A stretch of 27,587 nt of DNA from an uncultured Eubacteriales bacterium (GCA_910579575.1 CAJTUM010000027.1:1-27587), one strand, 5' to 3'; numbered from the stretch's first letter, positions 7,562 to 14,616 are shown. Notes: generated by a model from the letters alone, not told the origin. Numbers and translations are program-made.

Positions 7562-7590
7562 TTGACAAATCATCCAAATGTGAGTATACT
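7562..7590 (+). promoter_or_regulatory. Strong promoter of the Tp47/flavoprotein operon
   Basis: TTGACA (7562-7567), a 17-base spacer, and TATACT (7585-7590). The start would be near 7597, at the edge of the first operator, leaving a leader of about 124 bases. Confidence 0.8.
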
Positions 7591-7597
7591 GGCATAG

Positions 7598-7615
7598 AGT
7601 TAGTTCACGCTAACT
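7598..7615 (+). promoter_or_regulatory. Operator 1 (inverted repeat AGTTAG-N6-CTAACT)
   Basis: A perfect 6+6 inverted repeat just after the -10 box, over the predicted transcription start. The same architecture recurs 34 bases downstream, so it is very likely a repressor site. The half-sites resemble GTTAG/CTAAC half-sites of metal-dependent DtxR/MntR-type regulators, but the six-base spacer is not their classic form, so the regulator is unassigned. Confidence 0.65.
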
Positions 7616-7631
7616 ATTCTTTTTTCTCAAA

Positions 7632-7649
7632 GGTTAGACATAACTAACC
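7632..7649 (+). promoter_or_regulatory. Operator 2 (inverted repeat GGTTAG-N6-CTAACC)
   Basis: Second site of the same design, centred 34 bases after operator 1 (about three helical turns), which would allow cooperative binding on one face of the DNA. Confidence 0.65.
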
Positions 7650-7720
7650 AATTCGCGTCAGCCAGGTACCCGCGGTATCCCCGGCAGGCGGCGGACAAAT
7701 CAAACGAAAGAGGTATAGAA

Positions 7721-9079
7721 ATGAAAAAGATATCCCTATTGGCGTTAACGCTGATTCTGGCGCTGGTTTTGGCGGCTTGCAGCGCGTCTCCTGCGCCTGA
7801 GGAACCCTCCGAAGGCCCGGCCGAAAATGAGCCTTCCTCCTCTGGCGAAGGGCAGGAGCTGGTCTTTGGCTCCGCTACCCTGACCTATGCCGAATTTTTC
7901 TCTGGCGACGTTTCCAGCACGGAAAGCTTCGACGCAGTGACCTCCGCCACCACTTCCAAATATGAGATCATGCCCAATATGGCTACCGATTTCGTAGACG
8001 AAACCGCCAACGCCGACGGCTACCACATCACCGGCGTGAAACATGTAACCGTCGCCGTCCCTGCCGAGGATGTGGAAGCCTATCAGGCTGCCAACGATAC
8101 CTTCGTCATCCTTGAGGGCGAAGCGCCGGCTCAATACAAAACCGTCTCCATGGAAAACGGCCGCCCTGTTTATTCCGCCACTCGGTTCAACGTCGCCGAC
8201 ACGGTTTCCGACGCAACGGCCGAGCTGGTTACCGGCAGCACATGGGGCGACTATCAAATCAACGTAACAGACGGCGAAACGATTCACCTGCGCAATACCC
8301 GCGAAGACGAAGGGTTTGACATCGGGGCCGACATCCAGGGCATTATTCTGGAAACCGACAGCGGCCTGAAGGTGGGCATGGAGCATCTGCAAAGCATCTG
8401 GGTGCAGCCCTATGAAGTCTCCTTCAACGTATCCAAGGACAACACCCACAATACGCATATTACCGGTTTTGACAACCTGCCTGAGCTGGACAAATTGGTA
8501 GGCGAAACGGTGACCAAGATCACCTATATCATGCCGGACGCCGCCTATGTTTACGAATTTGAGGGCATCTACATCAAGCCGCTTTATGAAAACAGCGTTT
8601 CCGCTTCGGTCTCTGAAGGCTATGACGCGCTGACTCTTTCCATAGACGATTTCAGCGATTTTGAAAACGGAAAACTCACCGTTTCCTATACCCTGGGCAG
8701 CGGCCGGAGCCGGGAAGTCGTTTCTCTGCTGGAAACCGATCTTGCCAATGGCGCGGCCGATTACACGCTGGATGTTTCCGCCATCGCCGGTCTGGACGCA
8801 GGCGGCGTTTACAGCGCGATCCTTTCTTCCGACACCTATGCGGACGTGACGGTGGGGCTGCCCGTCTCCTCTGGGCAAAAGGCCGCTCTTGAGGCTTTGC
8901 TGGCGACAGCCAATGAAAAGCTGGCGGCAGAACCGGAAAACGCCACGCTCCAAGAGCATATTGGAGAGGCCGAAGAGCTGCTGGCCGACGCGAACGCCAC
9001 GTCTTTGGAGGCCGGTTCCCTGATTAGCGAGCTGACCCAGCTGACCAGCGACGGGGAAGACGGCTCCAGCAAACATTAA
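7721..9079 (+). CDS. Tp47-like lipoprotein
   Basis: A 452-residue lipoprotein with a signal peptide ending LVLAAC and a Pro/Glu/Ser-rich spacer. The mature part resembles the Treponema 47-kDa lipoprotein family (PBP-Tp47 domains): FGSATLTYAEFFSGD near residue 50, then FDAVTSATT, then YHITGVKHVTVAVP, in the same order as Tp47. Tp47 was described as a penicillin-binding protein, but the physiological role of clostridial homologues is not settled. The C terminus (about 375-445) is a helical Ala/Glu-rich extension, perhaps a small repeat-helix domain. Start ATG 7721 has AAAGAGG about seven bases upstream. It is the first gene of an operon with a flavoprotein reductase, so a redox or metal role at the cell surface is a fair inference. 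Confidence 0.85.
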   Translation: MKKISLLALTLILALVLAACSASPAPEEPSEGPAENEPSSSGEGQELVFGSATLTYAEFFSGDVSSTESFDAVTSATTSKYEIMPNMATDFVDETANADGYHITGVKHVTVAVPAEDVEAYQAANDTFVILEGEAPAQYKTVSMENGRPVYSATRFNVADTVSDATAELVTGSTWGDYQINVTDGETIHLRNTREDEGFDIGADIQGIILETDSGLKVGMEHLQSIWVQPYEVSFNVSKDNTHNTHITGFDNLPELDKLVGETVTKITYIMPDAAYVYEFEGIYIKPLYENSVSASVSEGYDALTLSIDDFSDFENGKLTVSYTLGSGRSREVVSLLETDLANGAADYTLDVSAIAGLDAGGVYSAILSSDTYADVTVGLPVSSGQKAALEALLATANEKLAAEPENATLQEHIGEAEELLADANATSLEAGSLISELTQLTSDGEDGSSKH

Positions 9080-9086
9080 TCAAACC

Positions 9087-9114
9087 GAGCTTTTTGCCGC
9101 TATCGGCAAAGCTC
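9087..9114 (+). promoter_or_regulatory. Bulged hairpin after the Tp47 gene
   Basis: GAGC-TTTTTGCCG (9087-9099) pairs with CGGCAAA-GCTC (9104-9114), with two bulged T. No T-run follows. It may protect the 3' end of the lipoprotein transcript. Confidence 0.4.
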
Positions 9115-9219
9115 TTGCGGGGGCTATGCTGTCAATCGATTTTGCGCTTTGCCGCGTCGAAAATCGCCCCCTGTTTTCCAAAGAGTTTTTTGGAGATTTA
9201 AAGGCGTCTCAACGATCAG

Positions 9220-9258
9220 TCGCCGCCGCGGAACCAATTGCCCGCGGCGGCGATTTTT
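9220..9258 (+). terminator. Terminator-like hairpin just before the flavoprotein start
   Basis: A perfect 12-bp stem (9220-9231 with 9242-9253), ten-base loop, then five T (9254-9258). The ribosome site of the next gene begins on the next base. It should stop part of the transcription coming from the Tp47 gene. Confidence 0.75.
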
Positions 9259-9270
9259 GGAGGGTCCATT

Positions 9271-10401
9271 ATGGTATTTTTAATTTCACTGGGAATCGCA
9301 ATTCTGTTCGTTGTTCTGTTCGACAAACCCCTGCGGAAACATCCGGCGCCCTTCTATGCAGGGTCCGCGATCATCGCGCTGGCAGCGACGGCCGTCTCCT
9401 GGAGCGGGGCGGCTCTGCCGGCAGGTTTTGCGGCGTATCTTTGGCCCGTGCTGGCCCGGGGCGGGCTGGCGGGGGCGCTGTTTGTCCTTGTTATGTTCGC
9501 AGGCGCCTTTCCCAACGGTTCGGCGCCCATCAAAAAACTCATGCCTATCCGAGGGCAGTTGTCCATCGTCGCGTCTATTTTGACCTTGGGTCACAACGCC
9601 GCTTATGGAAAAATTTATTTTGTCCGGCTGTTCGCCAACCCGGCAAGCCTGCCTTTCAACCAGCTGCTGGCGGCAATTTGCTCCGTGCTGATGCTGATCG
9701 TCATGCTGCCATTGTTCGTCACTTCTTTTTCATGTGTGCGGAAAACGATGCATCCGAAAAAATGGAAGCGTCTTCAACGAAGCGCCTATGTGTTTTATGG
9801 ACTGCTTGCCTGCCATATTCTTCTTTTGACGGCGCCGGGCGCGCTTCGAGGGGATACGGCCTATCAGCTGACTGTATTCGTCTATGGCGCGGCGTTTTTG
9901 AGCTATCTGTTCTGCCGGACGAGCAAGGCTCTGTCAAAACAAAAAAACGCCGCTCAGCTGGCGCGGAAGCAGGTTGGAGCGGCGCTGTGCTGCGCGTTGG
10001 CCAGCGCGGGCGCGGCCTTCTGCATGGGGGCTGTGGGAGAGCCGGAAACCCCTCGCTCCTTGTCCGATCCTGGCGAAGCCCAGTCCCTTGAAGAATCCAA
10101 CCTATTGCAGACAACCGAAAAAGGGGATTCCGAGGGCTATCAAGACGGCGTGTATACCGGCAGCGCTATGGGCATGAACGCCATGATTCAGGTGAGCGTA
10201 ACCATTGAAAACGGAAAAATCGTAGACGTTTCCATTGATTCTTCCCGCGACGACGAGCCCTATTTCAGCGACGCGCTGACCGTCATAGACGACATTCTCG
10301 CCTCCAACAGTACCCAAGTGGATACCGTCAGCGGCGCGACCTATTCCTCCGGCGGCATTCTCGACGCGGTGGACGCAGCCCTGGAGCAGGCGGGCGGCTG
10401 A
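9271..10401 (+). CDS. Ferric-reductase-like membrane protein with C-terminal covalent-FMN domain
   Basis: A 376-residue protein. Residues about 1-230 contain some six or seven membrane helices in the order of the ferric reductase-like/MsrQ domain, with membrane histidines in TLGHNAAYGK and LACHILLLT as likely haem ligands. The usual His in the W-x-x-L-H motif is replaced by Gln (WKRLQRSAY). After one more helix (about 240-257) and a spacer, residues about 290-376 form an FMN-binding domain ending with DTVSGATYSS, the site where ApbE attaches FMN to Thr (about 357). The flavin should lie outside the membrane. The role is electron transfer from the membrane to an extracellular acceptor (inference). 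Start ATG 9271 has GGAGGG at 9259-9264; an upstream in-frame TTG is rejected because it lies inside the hairpin. Confidence 0.85.
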   Translation: MVFLISLGIAILFVVLFDKPLRKHPAPFYAGSAIIALAATAVSWSGAALPAGFAAYLWPVLARGGLAGALFVLVMFAGAFPNGSAPIKKLMPIRGQLSIVASILTLGHNAAYGKIYFVRLFANPASLPFNQLLAAICSVLMLIVMLPLFVTSFSCVRKTMHPKKWKRLQRSAYVFYGLLACHILLLTAPGALRGDTAYQLTVFVYGAAFLSYLFCRTSKALSKQKNAAQLARKQVGAALCCALASAGAAFCMGAVGEPETPRSLSDPGEAQSLEESNLLQTTEKGDSEGYQDGVYTGSAMGMNAMIQVSVTIENGKIVDVSIDSSRDDEPYFSDALTVIDDILASNSTQVDTVSGATYSSGGILDAVDAALEQAGG

Positions 10402-10522
10402 GGCAAAACAGCTTTCTTGCGCCACTGTATGCAGACAGGCGGAGCCGCGCCCCTTTGAAAGGACCCGCAGCCCCGCCTGATTCTCTATAAACGCAGATCT
10501 TGCTAAAAGACTTTATTCAAAA

Positions 10523-10562
10523 CGAGCGAAAAACGCCGCATTGTACGCGGCGTTTTTGCTCG
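10523..10562. terminator. Bidirectional terminator between convergent units
   Basis: CGAGCGAAAAACGCCGC pairs with GCGGCGTTTTTGCTCG with one bulged G. A-run and T-run lie inside the arms, so it can serve both the flavoprotein operon (plus) and the 10570-11088 gene (minus). Confidence 0.8.
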
Positions 10563-10569
10563 TTTGGTT

Positions 10570-11088
10570 TCAGTTTGTCTGAATAAATTCCACCCGGGTG
10601 ATGAGACCCTCTTCATCCAAAGAGAATTTGGTCAGAACTTGAGATTGCTGTCCACCTCTAGAGATTGTGACCAAAACATTTTCATAGAGGCTGCCCTTTT
10701 CCACCAGTTCTATTTTTTTGATTTCAACGGTTTGGCCCATCAGCGCCGCAGACATTAAAAACTGGTTGGCCGGGCCCATAATAAAGGATTCCCAGCAGGC
10801 CGGAGCAAAGTATTCGCCCACATCCTCTTTCCAGTTTTCTTTTACTTGTTCCGACGCGGTTTCAATGCGGGCCTTGTCTTCTTCTGTCAGCACAACGCCC
10901 TCGCCCATGGGAGTAATCGCTTCCATGTTAAAGAGTCGGTCATTTGGGCAAACAAACGCCGCCTGAATCACCGCTGCCGGACCAGGGCTGACCTGTTCTC
11001 CTGAACCGGAAACCAAAAGCCAACCTCCTCCCGCCAGCGCCAAGGCTACCAAAACTGTTGCCGCAATGATCCATTGTTTCTTTTTCAT
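10570..11088 (-). CDS. Membrane-anchored extracellular protein of unknown function
   Basis: A 172-residue protein with one N-terminal helix (about 5-25, KKKQ before it) and an exported domain of about 140 residues. The domain has two Cys (in FVCPND and APACWES) and ends with a beta-rich segment, VEIKKIELVEKG to TRVEFIQTN, which looks like a small NTF2-like or cystatin-like fold, but I cannot assign a family. I choose ATG 11088 because AGGAGA lies six bases upstream; a longer in-frame start (11145) would overlap the previous stop region without a ribosome site. It follows the 149-residue secreted protein by 60 bases and is probably co-transcribed with it. Confidence 0.7.
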   Translation of the reverse strand: MKKKQWIIAATVLVALALAGGGWLLVSGSGEQVSPGPAAVIQAAFVCPNDRLFNMEAITPMGEGVVLTEEDKARIETASEQVKENWKEDVGEYFAPACWESFIMGPANQFLMSAALMGQTVEIKKIELVEKGSLYENVLVTISRGGQQSQVLTKFSLDEEGLITRVEFIQTN

Positions 11089-11148
11089 TAGATTCTCCTG
11101 AGATTCTTCTGTTGCGCCCTTGTGGCTGCCAGGGAACATAGTCATGGC

Positions 11149-11598
11149 TTAACGGCCAAAGTTGAATCCTTGTACATAGGGATCGTTGAGGCTGGTAGCA
11201 GTGCCGAAGCTGGTTGTGTACATTTTCACAACGCCAGAGTTGACCTGATAACCAGGATTCCAAGTGGCATATTTACCCCAGGTTACGCCAACCATAAAGG
11301 GGTTATTTTGAGTGATCAAAACCAGGTTGCAGTTTCTGCACTGGCTGGCTGTGCCGGAAATCCGAAGATCAGTGCTGCCAGCGCTGCCATAGTAGGCCAG
11401 GCCGGTACCCTTACCGCTCATTTGGTGCTTGTCGCCATAGGGGCAAGAACCGATATATTGAGGGTCAATTCCCTCTTCATCGATACCAATACCGATTTCT
11501 GTCACGTTCAAGTCGGCGGCGTTTGCGCCGAAAACCATTGCCATCTGCATAGCTGCAATCAGTAACAACCCAACCAAAGCCTTCATCTTTCTTGTCAT
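11149..11598 (-). CDS. Secreted small protein with a C-H-CxxC pattern, unknown function
   Basis: A 149-residue protein with a clear signal peptide (MTRKMKALVGLLLIAA, cleavage probably after ANA near residue 27). The mature part has SCPYGDKHQM near residue 52 and QCRNC near residue 86, a possible metal or disulfide site, then an aromatic/Gly/Asn-rich tail (TWGKYATWNPGYQVN). I recall similar uncharacterised clostridial exported proteins but no named family. ATG 11598 has AAAGGAG about ten bases upstream. A strong promoter at 11725-11752 precedes it, leaving an AT-rich leader of about 120 bases. It lies next to the BlaI/M56 locus and may be a target or partner of it (inference). Confidence 0.7.
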   Translation of the reverse strand: MTRKMKALVGLLLIAAMQMAMVFGANAADLNVTEIGIGIDEEGIDPQYIGSCPYGDKHQMSGKGTGLAYYGSAGSTDLRISGTASQCRNCNLVLITQNNPFMVGVTWGKYATWNPGYQVNSGVVKMYTTSFGTATSLNDPYVQGFNFGR

Positions 11599-11724
11599 TA
11601 TGTTTTGCTCCTTTCAATCAGTAACGTTTGATATAAGAATAGATTTATAAAAAATTAAAATATCAATCCCCCATATAAATTGAAATTTCTTATTTCACCG
11701 TGCGCTGTAAAATAAGATATCTTT

Positions 11725-11752
11725 ATTATAATATGAAATTATAAAAAGTCAA
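11725..11752 (-). promoter_or_regulatory. Promoter of the 149-residue secreted protein
   Basis: TTGACT (11752-11747), a 16-base spacer and TATAAT (11730-11725) in an AT-rich intergenic stretch. Confidence 0.65.
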
Positions 11753-11780
11753 TAATAATTTTAAAAAAAATAATATATTT

Positions 11781-11840
11781 TTTAAAAAATAAAATCTCTG
11801 GTCAAATCAGCTCGATTGGATCTGATTTGACCAGAGATTT
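11781..11840 (-). terminator. Terminator of the BlaI-M56-peptide operon
   Basis: A perfect 19-bp inverted repeat (11792-11810 with 11822-11840), followed on the minus strand by a T-rich run. It separates the 80-residue peptide gene from the next unit. Confidence 0.85.
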
Positions 11841-11870
11841 AAGAGCGGAAATCCTTAGCAGAGGGAGAGC

Positions 11871-12113
11871 TTAGCAATATTCCCACTCAGTCAGCCATTT
11901 TTTATAAGTAATAGACCATAAACGCTTCTGATATTTTCCATTATAAACCCGGAATTTCCATTCTGTTTCTTCTGCATGGGCTTCAATTCCGCCTTCATCA
12001 TCAGACAAGAAAGCCGCATAAGCAGGTCCAGCTGTAACGCCAATCAGACAGCTGGAGAGCATAGTCGAAAGGATCAAATTGCGTCCCCATTTTTGCAGCG
12101 TATATTTTTTCAT
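11871..12113 (-). CDS. Small secreted peptide coupled to the M56 sensor gene
   Basis: An 80-residue product with a signal peptide of about 33 residues (MKKYTLQKWGRNLIL..., predicted cut after AYA) and a short mature part. The mature part begins FLSDDEGGIEAHAEE and ends in an aromatic, basic segment, KRLWSITYKKWLTEWEYC, with a C-terminal Cys. Its ATG (12113) overlaps the M56 stop as ATGA, so translation is coupled and the two products are probably made in fixed ratio. No further gene follows before a strong terminator. I do not recognise a family. It could be a ligand, inhibitor or substrate of the M56 protease, or an effector such as an antimicrobial peptide; all of these are inference. Confidence 0.7.
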   Translation of the reverse strand: MKKYTLQKWGRNLILSTMLSSCLIGVTAGPAYAAFLSDDEGGIEAHAEETEWKFRVYNGKYQKRLWSITYKKWLTEWEYC

Positions 12114-13267
12114 GACAATTTACCCCATTTCCAAATTTTTTCTGATATGATCGGAGCAGAAGCAAACGGTTCCTGCGAAATATCTTGAATCGTTCCAGTA
12201 GAAATATTATTCACGAATACTTCGTATAAACCGTCGTTTCTTTCCACTAAAATCATGTTATTTTGAAGGTCTTCAGAGCCCAATATAACATATCCGTCCT
12301 CCATTTCGGGGGCTGGATAGCGGGGCTGAAATACAAAGGCATAAGAAAGCGCGAATATCGCAGCCAGGGCGACACAGATCAGGGCGGCGACGATACGGTC
12401 CCGCAGCGGCCGGTTTTTTTGCAGAGCCAGCCCCACCTCAATACGCTGTTGGAGCAGCGATCTGGCGTCGCATCCAAAACCTTTCAGCGCCAAGGCGGCA
12501 AAGCTGAAAACCGCTTTCTTCTGCTCGATTGCCTGGCGGCACAGTTTTAAAATGGCGGAAAAATATTCGCAATGCCGTTCTGGGGGCAGCTTTTTCAGCG
12601 TCCTGTAATCGCAGAGCAATTCCAACGTCTGATCCATTTCTTTTTGTACCAAAATCGCCATGGGATTCCACCAAAAAAGCAGCCGGACCAGATGAATCAA
12701 GGTTTTTTTCCATTGATCCCGGTTTAAAAAATGCTGGTATTCATGGCGGAGAATCAGCTCCAGCATCTCGACGTCATAGTCAAAGGCCGGCAAAACCACA
12801 GTGGGTTTGAAAAAGCCCGCAACATAGGGAACCGTCGCCGTTTCTGTGACGACGATATCCAGCTCTTTTTCCGCCGCCTTTTGAACGGCCTGCTCCAGCT
12901 GAGGGGAGCAGGCCCGAGGCAGGCGTTTCAGCCCTTTCATATCCTGGGCCAAGCGAAGCCAGAACCGAACAATCCCAATCGCCGCCCCAGCCAGCCAGAC
13001 GCAAAGCAGCCATTGGCCCACGGAAAGGAAAAGAAAAGGGGCCGTCCAGAATCGTTGCGCCTGCACAAGCACCCAATCGGAGTCCAGCACCTGCGTAAAG
13101 GGAAGCTCAAAGGCAAAAAACACTCGTATCAGCAATAAAATGCCGAGAAACAGCACGGGGATCAATCCATAACGCAAAGGAAGATTACGCCGCCTGACTG
13201 CTGCCAAAACTCCCCCCAGCAAGCTGAACCAAAATACTGCCATTAGAAGAGAATATCCTGTAGGCAT
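12110..13267 (-). CDS. M56-family (BlaR1/MecR1-like) membrane metalloprotease sensor
   Basis: A 385-residue protein. Several N-terminal helices (about 5-105) surround a cytoplasmic protease domain with the zinc motif HEYQH at about 175-179 and a downstream Glu/Asp-rich stretch (QTLELLCDY) supplying the third ligand. A further helix lies at about 293-316 and then an outer domain of about 70 residues. BlaR1 proper has a large penicillin-binding sensor there; this one is far too short for that, so the signal is not a beta-lactam bound in the BlaR1 way. Such proteases cleave a BlaI-type repressor, and one is encoded five bases upstream. Start ATG 13267; the ribosome site is weak, consistent with coupling to the repressor gene. 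It overlaps the small-peptide gene by four bases. Confidence 0.88.
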   Translation of the reverse strand: MPTGYSLLMAVFWFSLLGGVLAAVRRRNLPLRYGLIPVLFLGILLLIRVFFAFELPFTQVLDSDWVLVQAQRFWTAPFLFLSVGQWLLCVWLAGAAIGIVRFWLRLAQDMKGLKRLPRACSPQLEQAVQKAAEKELDIVVTETATVPYVAGFFKPTVVLPAFDYDVEMLELILRHEYQHFLNRDQWKKTLIHLVRLLFWWNPMAILVQKEMDQTLELLCDYRTLKKLPPERHCEYFSAILKLCRQAIEQKKAVFSFAALALKGFGCDARSLLQQRIEVGLALQKNRPLRDRIVAALICVALAAIFALSYAFVFQPRYPAPEMEDGYVILGSEDLQNNMILVERNDGLYEVFVNNISTGTIQDISQEPFASAPIISEKIWKWGKLS

Positions 13268-13272
13268 AGCGG

Positions 13273-13665
13273 TCAGCTCTTGTTCCGGCGCAGAATCTCT
13301 TCTAACTTGTCAAGGTCTTCGTTGGTGAGGTTGTTATCTTCTATCAAAGCGCTGAAAATAGTGGAAACTGTTTCGCCAGGCCTTCGTTGATAGCTGACCA
13401 TCTGCTTGATTTGCGTGGCCATGCCTTCTCCCTCTGCAAAAGCGGGGGCAAACGTGCGGCCATAGTGGGAACCTGTCTTGGAAAAGCCGTCTACGACAAT
13501 CGCTTGCTTATCCAGCAGGCTGTTGAGCAGGATATGAATGGAGCTGGGCTTCCATGATTTCTCTGTGGAAAGCTCCAAAATTTCTGCCCGGGAAAGGGGG
13601 CGTCCCTCCGCCCAGAGAACATCCATGATCTCTTGTTCGCTTTTTGAAAGCTTCGGAATCTTCAT
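13273..13665 (-). CDS. BlaI/MecI/CopY-family transcriptional repressor
   Basis: A 130-residue protein of typical family length: an N-terminal winged helix (PKLSKSEQEIMDVLWAEGRP to SIHILLNSLLDKQAIV) and a C-terminal dimerisation region with the usual protease-sensitive linker. BlaI proteins repress their own operon until the M56 protease cuts them. ATG 13665 has AAAGGAG upstream. The promoter at 13693-13720 carries a palindrome over its -10 box, a likely autoregulatory site. It heads the operon blaI-like, M56, small peptide. Confidence 0.9.
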   Translation of the reverse strand: MKIPKLSKSEQEIMDVLWAEGRPLSRAEILELSTEKSWKPSSIHILLNSLLDKQAIVVDGFSKTGSHYGRTFAPAFAEGEGMATQIKQMVSYQRRPGETVSTIFSALIEDNNLTNEDLDKLEEILRRNKS

Positions 13666-13688
13666 CTGCTATTCGTCTCCTTTCTAAC

Positions 13689-13720
13689 TGATATTTTATC
13701 ATATTATTTTGTTTTGTCAA
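13689..13720 (-). promoter_or_regulatory. Promoter with overlapping palindrome, BlaI-M56 operon
   Basis: TTGACA (13720-13715), a 16-base spacer, and TAAAAT (13698-13693). TGATA-TTT-TATCA (13689-13701) is a perfect palindrome covering the -10 box, a candidate binding site for the BlaI-type repressor. It does not match the classical TACA/TGTA site of staphylococcal BlaI. Confidence 0.6.
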
Positions 13721-13873
13721 TAGTTTTATAGTGTTATCTTGGTATTACTGTATAAAAATTGAATAATATATTTAGGATCTGCCAATCTCCTGCAAACAGA
13801 CTCCAGAATGTCTTCTTGGCCGACTTCCGGCAAACAATCAAAAAGAATTTTTGGGAAATTCGGCGAAATCCAT
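13721..13873. other. Intergenic stretch upstream of the BlaI promoter
   Basis: No gene is supported. A minus-strand frame of about 60 codons starts inside the neighbouring terminator with TTG, has no ribosome site and resembles nothing I recognise. Confidence 0.5.
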
Positions 13874-13919
13874 AAAAAAAAGCGCTCAGTTTTGTAAAAA
13901 TCCCACAAAACCGAGCGCT
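13874..13919 (-). terminator. Second terminator downstream of tRNA-Leu
   Basis: Arms 13881-13895 and 13905-13919 pair over 15 bp (one G-T), followed on the minus strand by eight T. It is about 125 bases after the tRNA's own terminator. Confidence 0.8.
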
Positions 13920-14044
13920 CGAATACTGGAATTTACATCAATCGAACAGCAGGACAGGGCCTTACCGAAAGTCGGGCGGCGCAAGCGCGCCGAAAAGGAA
14001 ATCCCCAGAAAACCCAAAGATTTCGATTCCAACGCATCCAACGC

Positions 14045-14079
14045 AAAAAAGTCCCCGCAGAATCTTCGATTCTGCGGGG
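14045..14079 (-). terminator. tRNA-Leu terminator
   Basis: A perfect 12-bp stem (14053-14064 with 14068-14079) with a three-base loop. On the minus strand it is followed by AC and six T. It starts three bases after the tRNA's CCA. Confidence 0.88.
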
Positions 14080-14081
14080 AA

Positions 14082-14168
14082 TGGTGCCGCTGACCGGGAT
14101 CGAACCGGTATGGTGTTGCCACCGAGGGATTTTAAGTCCCTTGCGTCTGCCTGTTTCGCCACAGCGGC
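14082..14168 (-). tRNA. tRNA-Leu (anticodon TAA), CCA encoded
   Basis: Acceptor GCCGCTG/CAGCGGC, discriminator A and encoded CCA. The anticodon stem AGGGA/TCCCT holds the loop CTTAAAA, giving anticodon TAA (codon TTA). The long variable arm (CGGTGGCAACACC) is typical of class II leucine tRNA, and the T loop is TTCGATC. Confidence 0.96.
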
Positions 14169-14186
14169 TTGCTGCCTGTGGAACAA

Positions 14187-14216
14187 AGTATACCACGTTC
14201 CGCCAGGCGGCGTCAA
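14187..14216 (-). promoter_or_regulatory. tRNA-Leu promoter
   Basis: TTGACG (14216-14211), an 18-base spacer, and TATACT (14192-14187), about 19 bases before the tRNA 5' end. Confidence 0.65.
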
Positions 14217-14259
14217 GAATTTATAGCGGGAGAAACATAATTCCAGCGGGATTTTTGCC

Positions 14260-14616
14260 TCAGCTTCTATCCCGGCTTTTGAAGATCATGGCGCCGATGA
14301 AGGAGAAAACCACCGCCGCCGCGATGCCTCCCGCCGTGGCGGTAAGGCCACCGGTGAAAACCCCCAAAAAGCCCTGCTGGGCTACCGCTTCCTTCACGCC
14401 TTCCGCCATGGCGTAGCCAAAGCCCAGCAAGGGCACAGTGGCTCCGGCTCCTCCCCACTGGACGATGGGCTCATACAGCCCCAGGCCGGTGAGAATGACC
14501 CCCAGGGTCACATAACTGACCAAAATCCGCCCAGGGGTCAGCTTGGTCCGGTCGATCAGCGCTTGGCTGATGGCGCAAATGATACCAGCTGTGATAAAAG
14601 CGCGTATATATTCCAT
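14260..14616 (-). CDS. spoVAE: Stage V sporulation protein AE (SpoVAE)
   Basis: A 118-residue membrane protein with about four helices and the SpoVAC/AE-type segment GAGATVPLLGFGYAMAEG followed by a Gly/Ala-rich helix. With SpoVAC it forms the inner spore membrane channel that imports dipicolinic acid during sporulation and releases it during germination. Its ATG (14616) shares a base with the SpoVAD stop (TAATG), so translation is coupled. Length matches the family. I see no clear terminator between this gene and the tRNA-Leu promoter. Confidence 0.92.
   Translation of the reverse strand: MEYIRAFITAGIICAISQALIDRTKLTPGRILVSYVTLGVILTGLGLYEPIVQWGGAGATVPLLGFGYAMAEGVKEAVAQQGFLGVFTGGLTATAGGIAAAVVFSFIGAMIFKSRDRS

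Noticed and set aside
7745..9076. 443-codon open frame antisense to the Tp47 gene
   Set aside because: Mirrors the sense gene almost exactly, has no start signal and resembles nothing; the sense strand has a lipobox and family motifs.
13726..13908. 60-codon minus-strand frame near the BlaI promoter
   Set aside because: Starts with TTG inside a terminator, has no ribosome site, and runs into promoter DNA.
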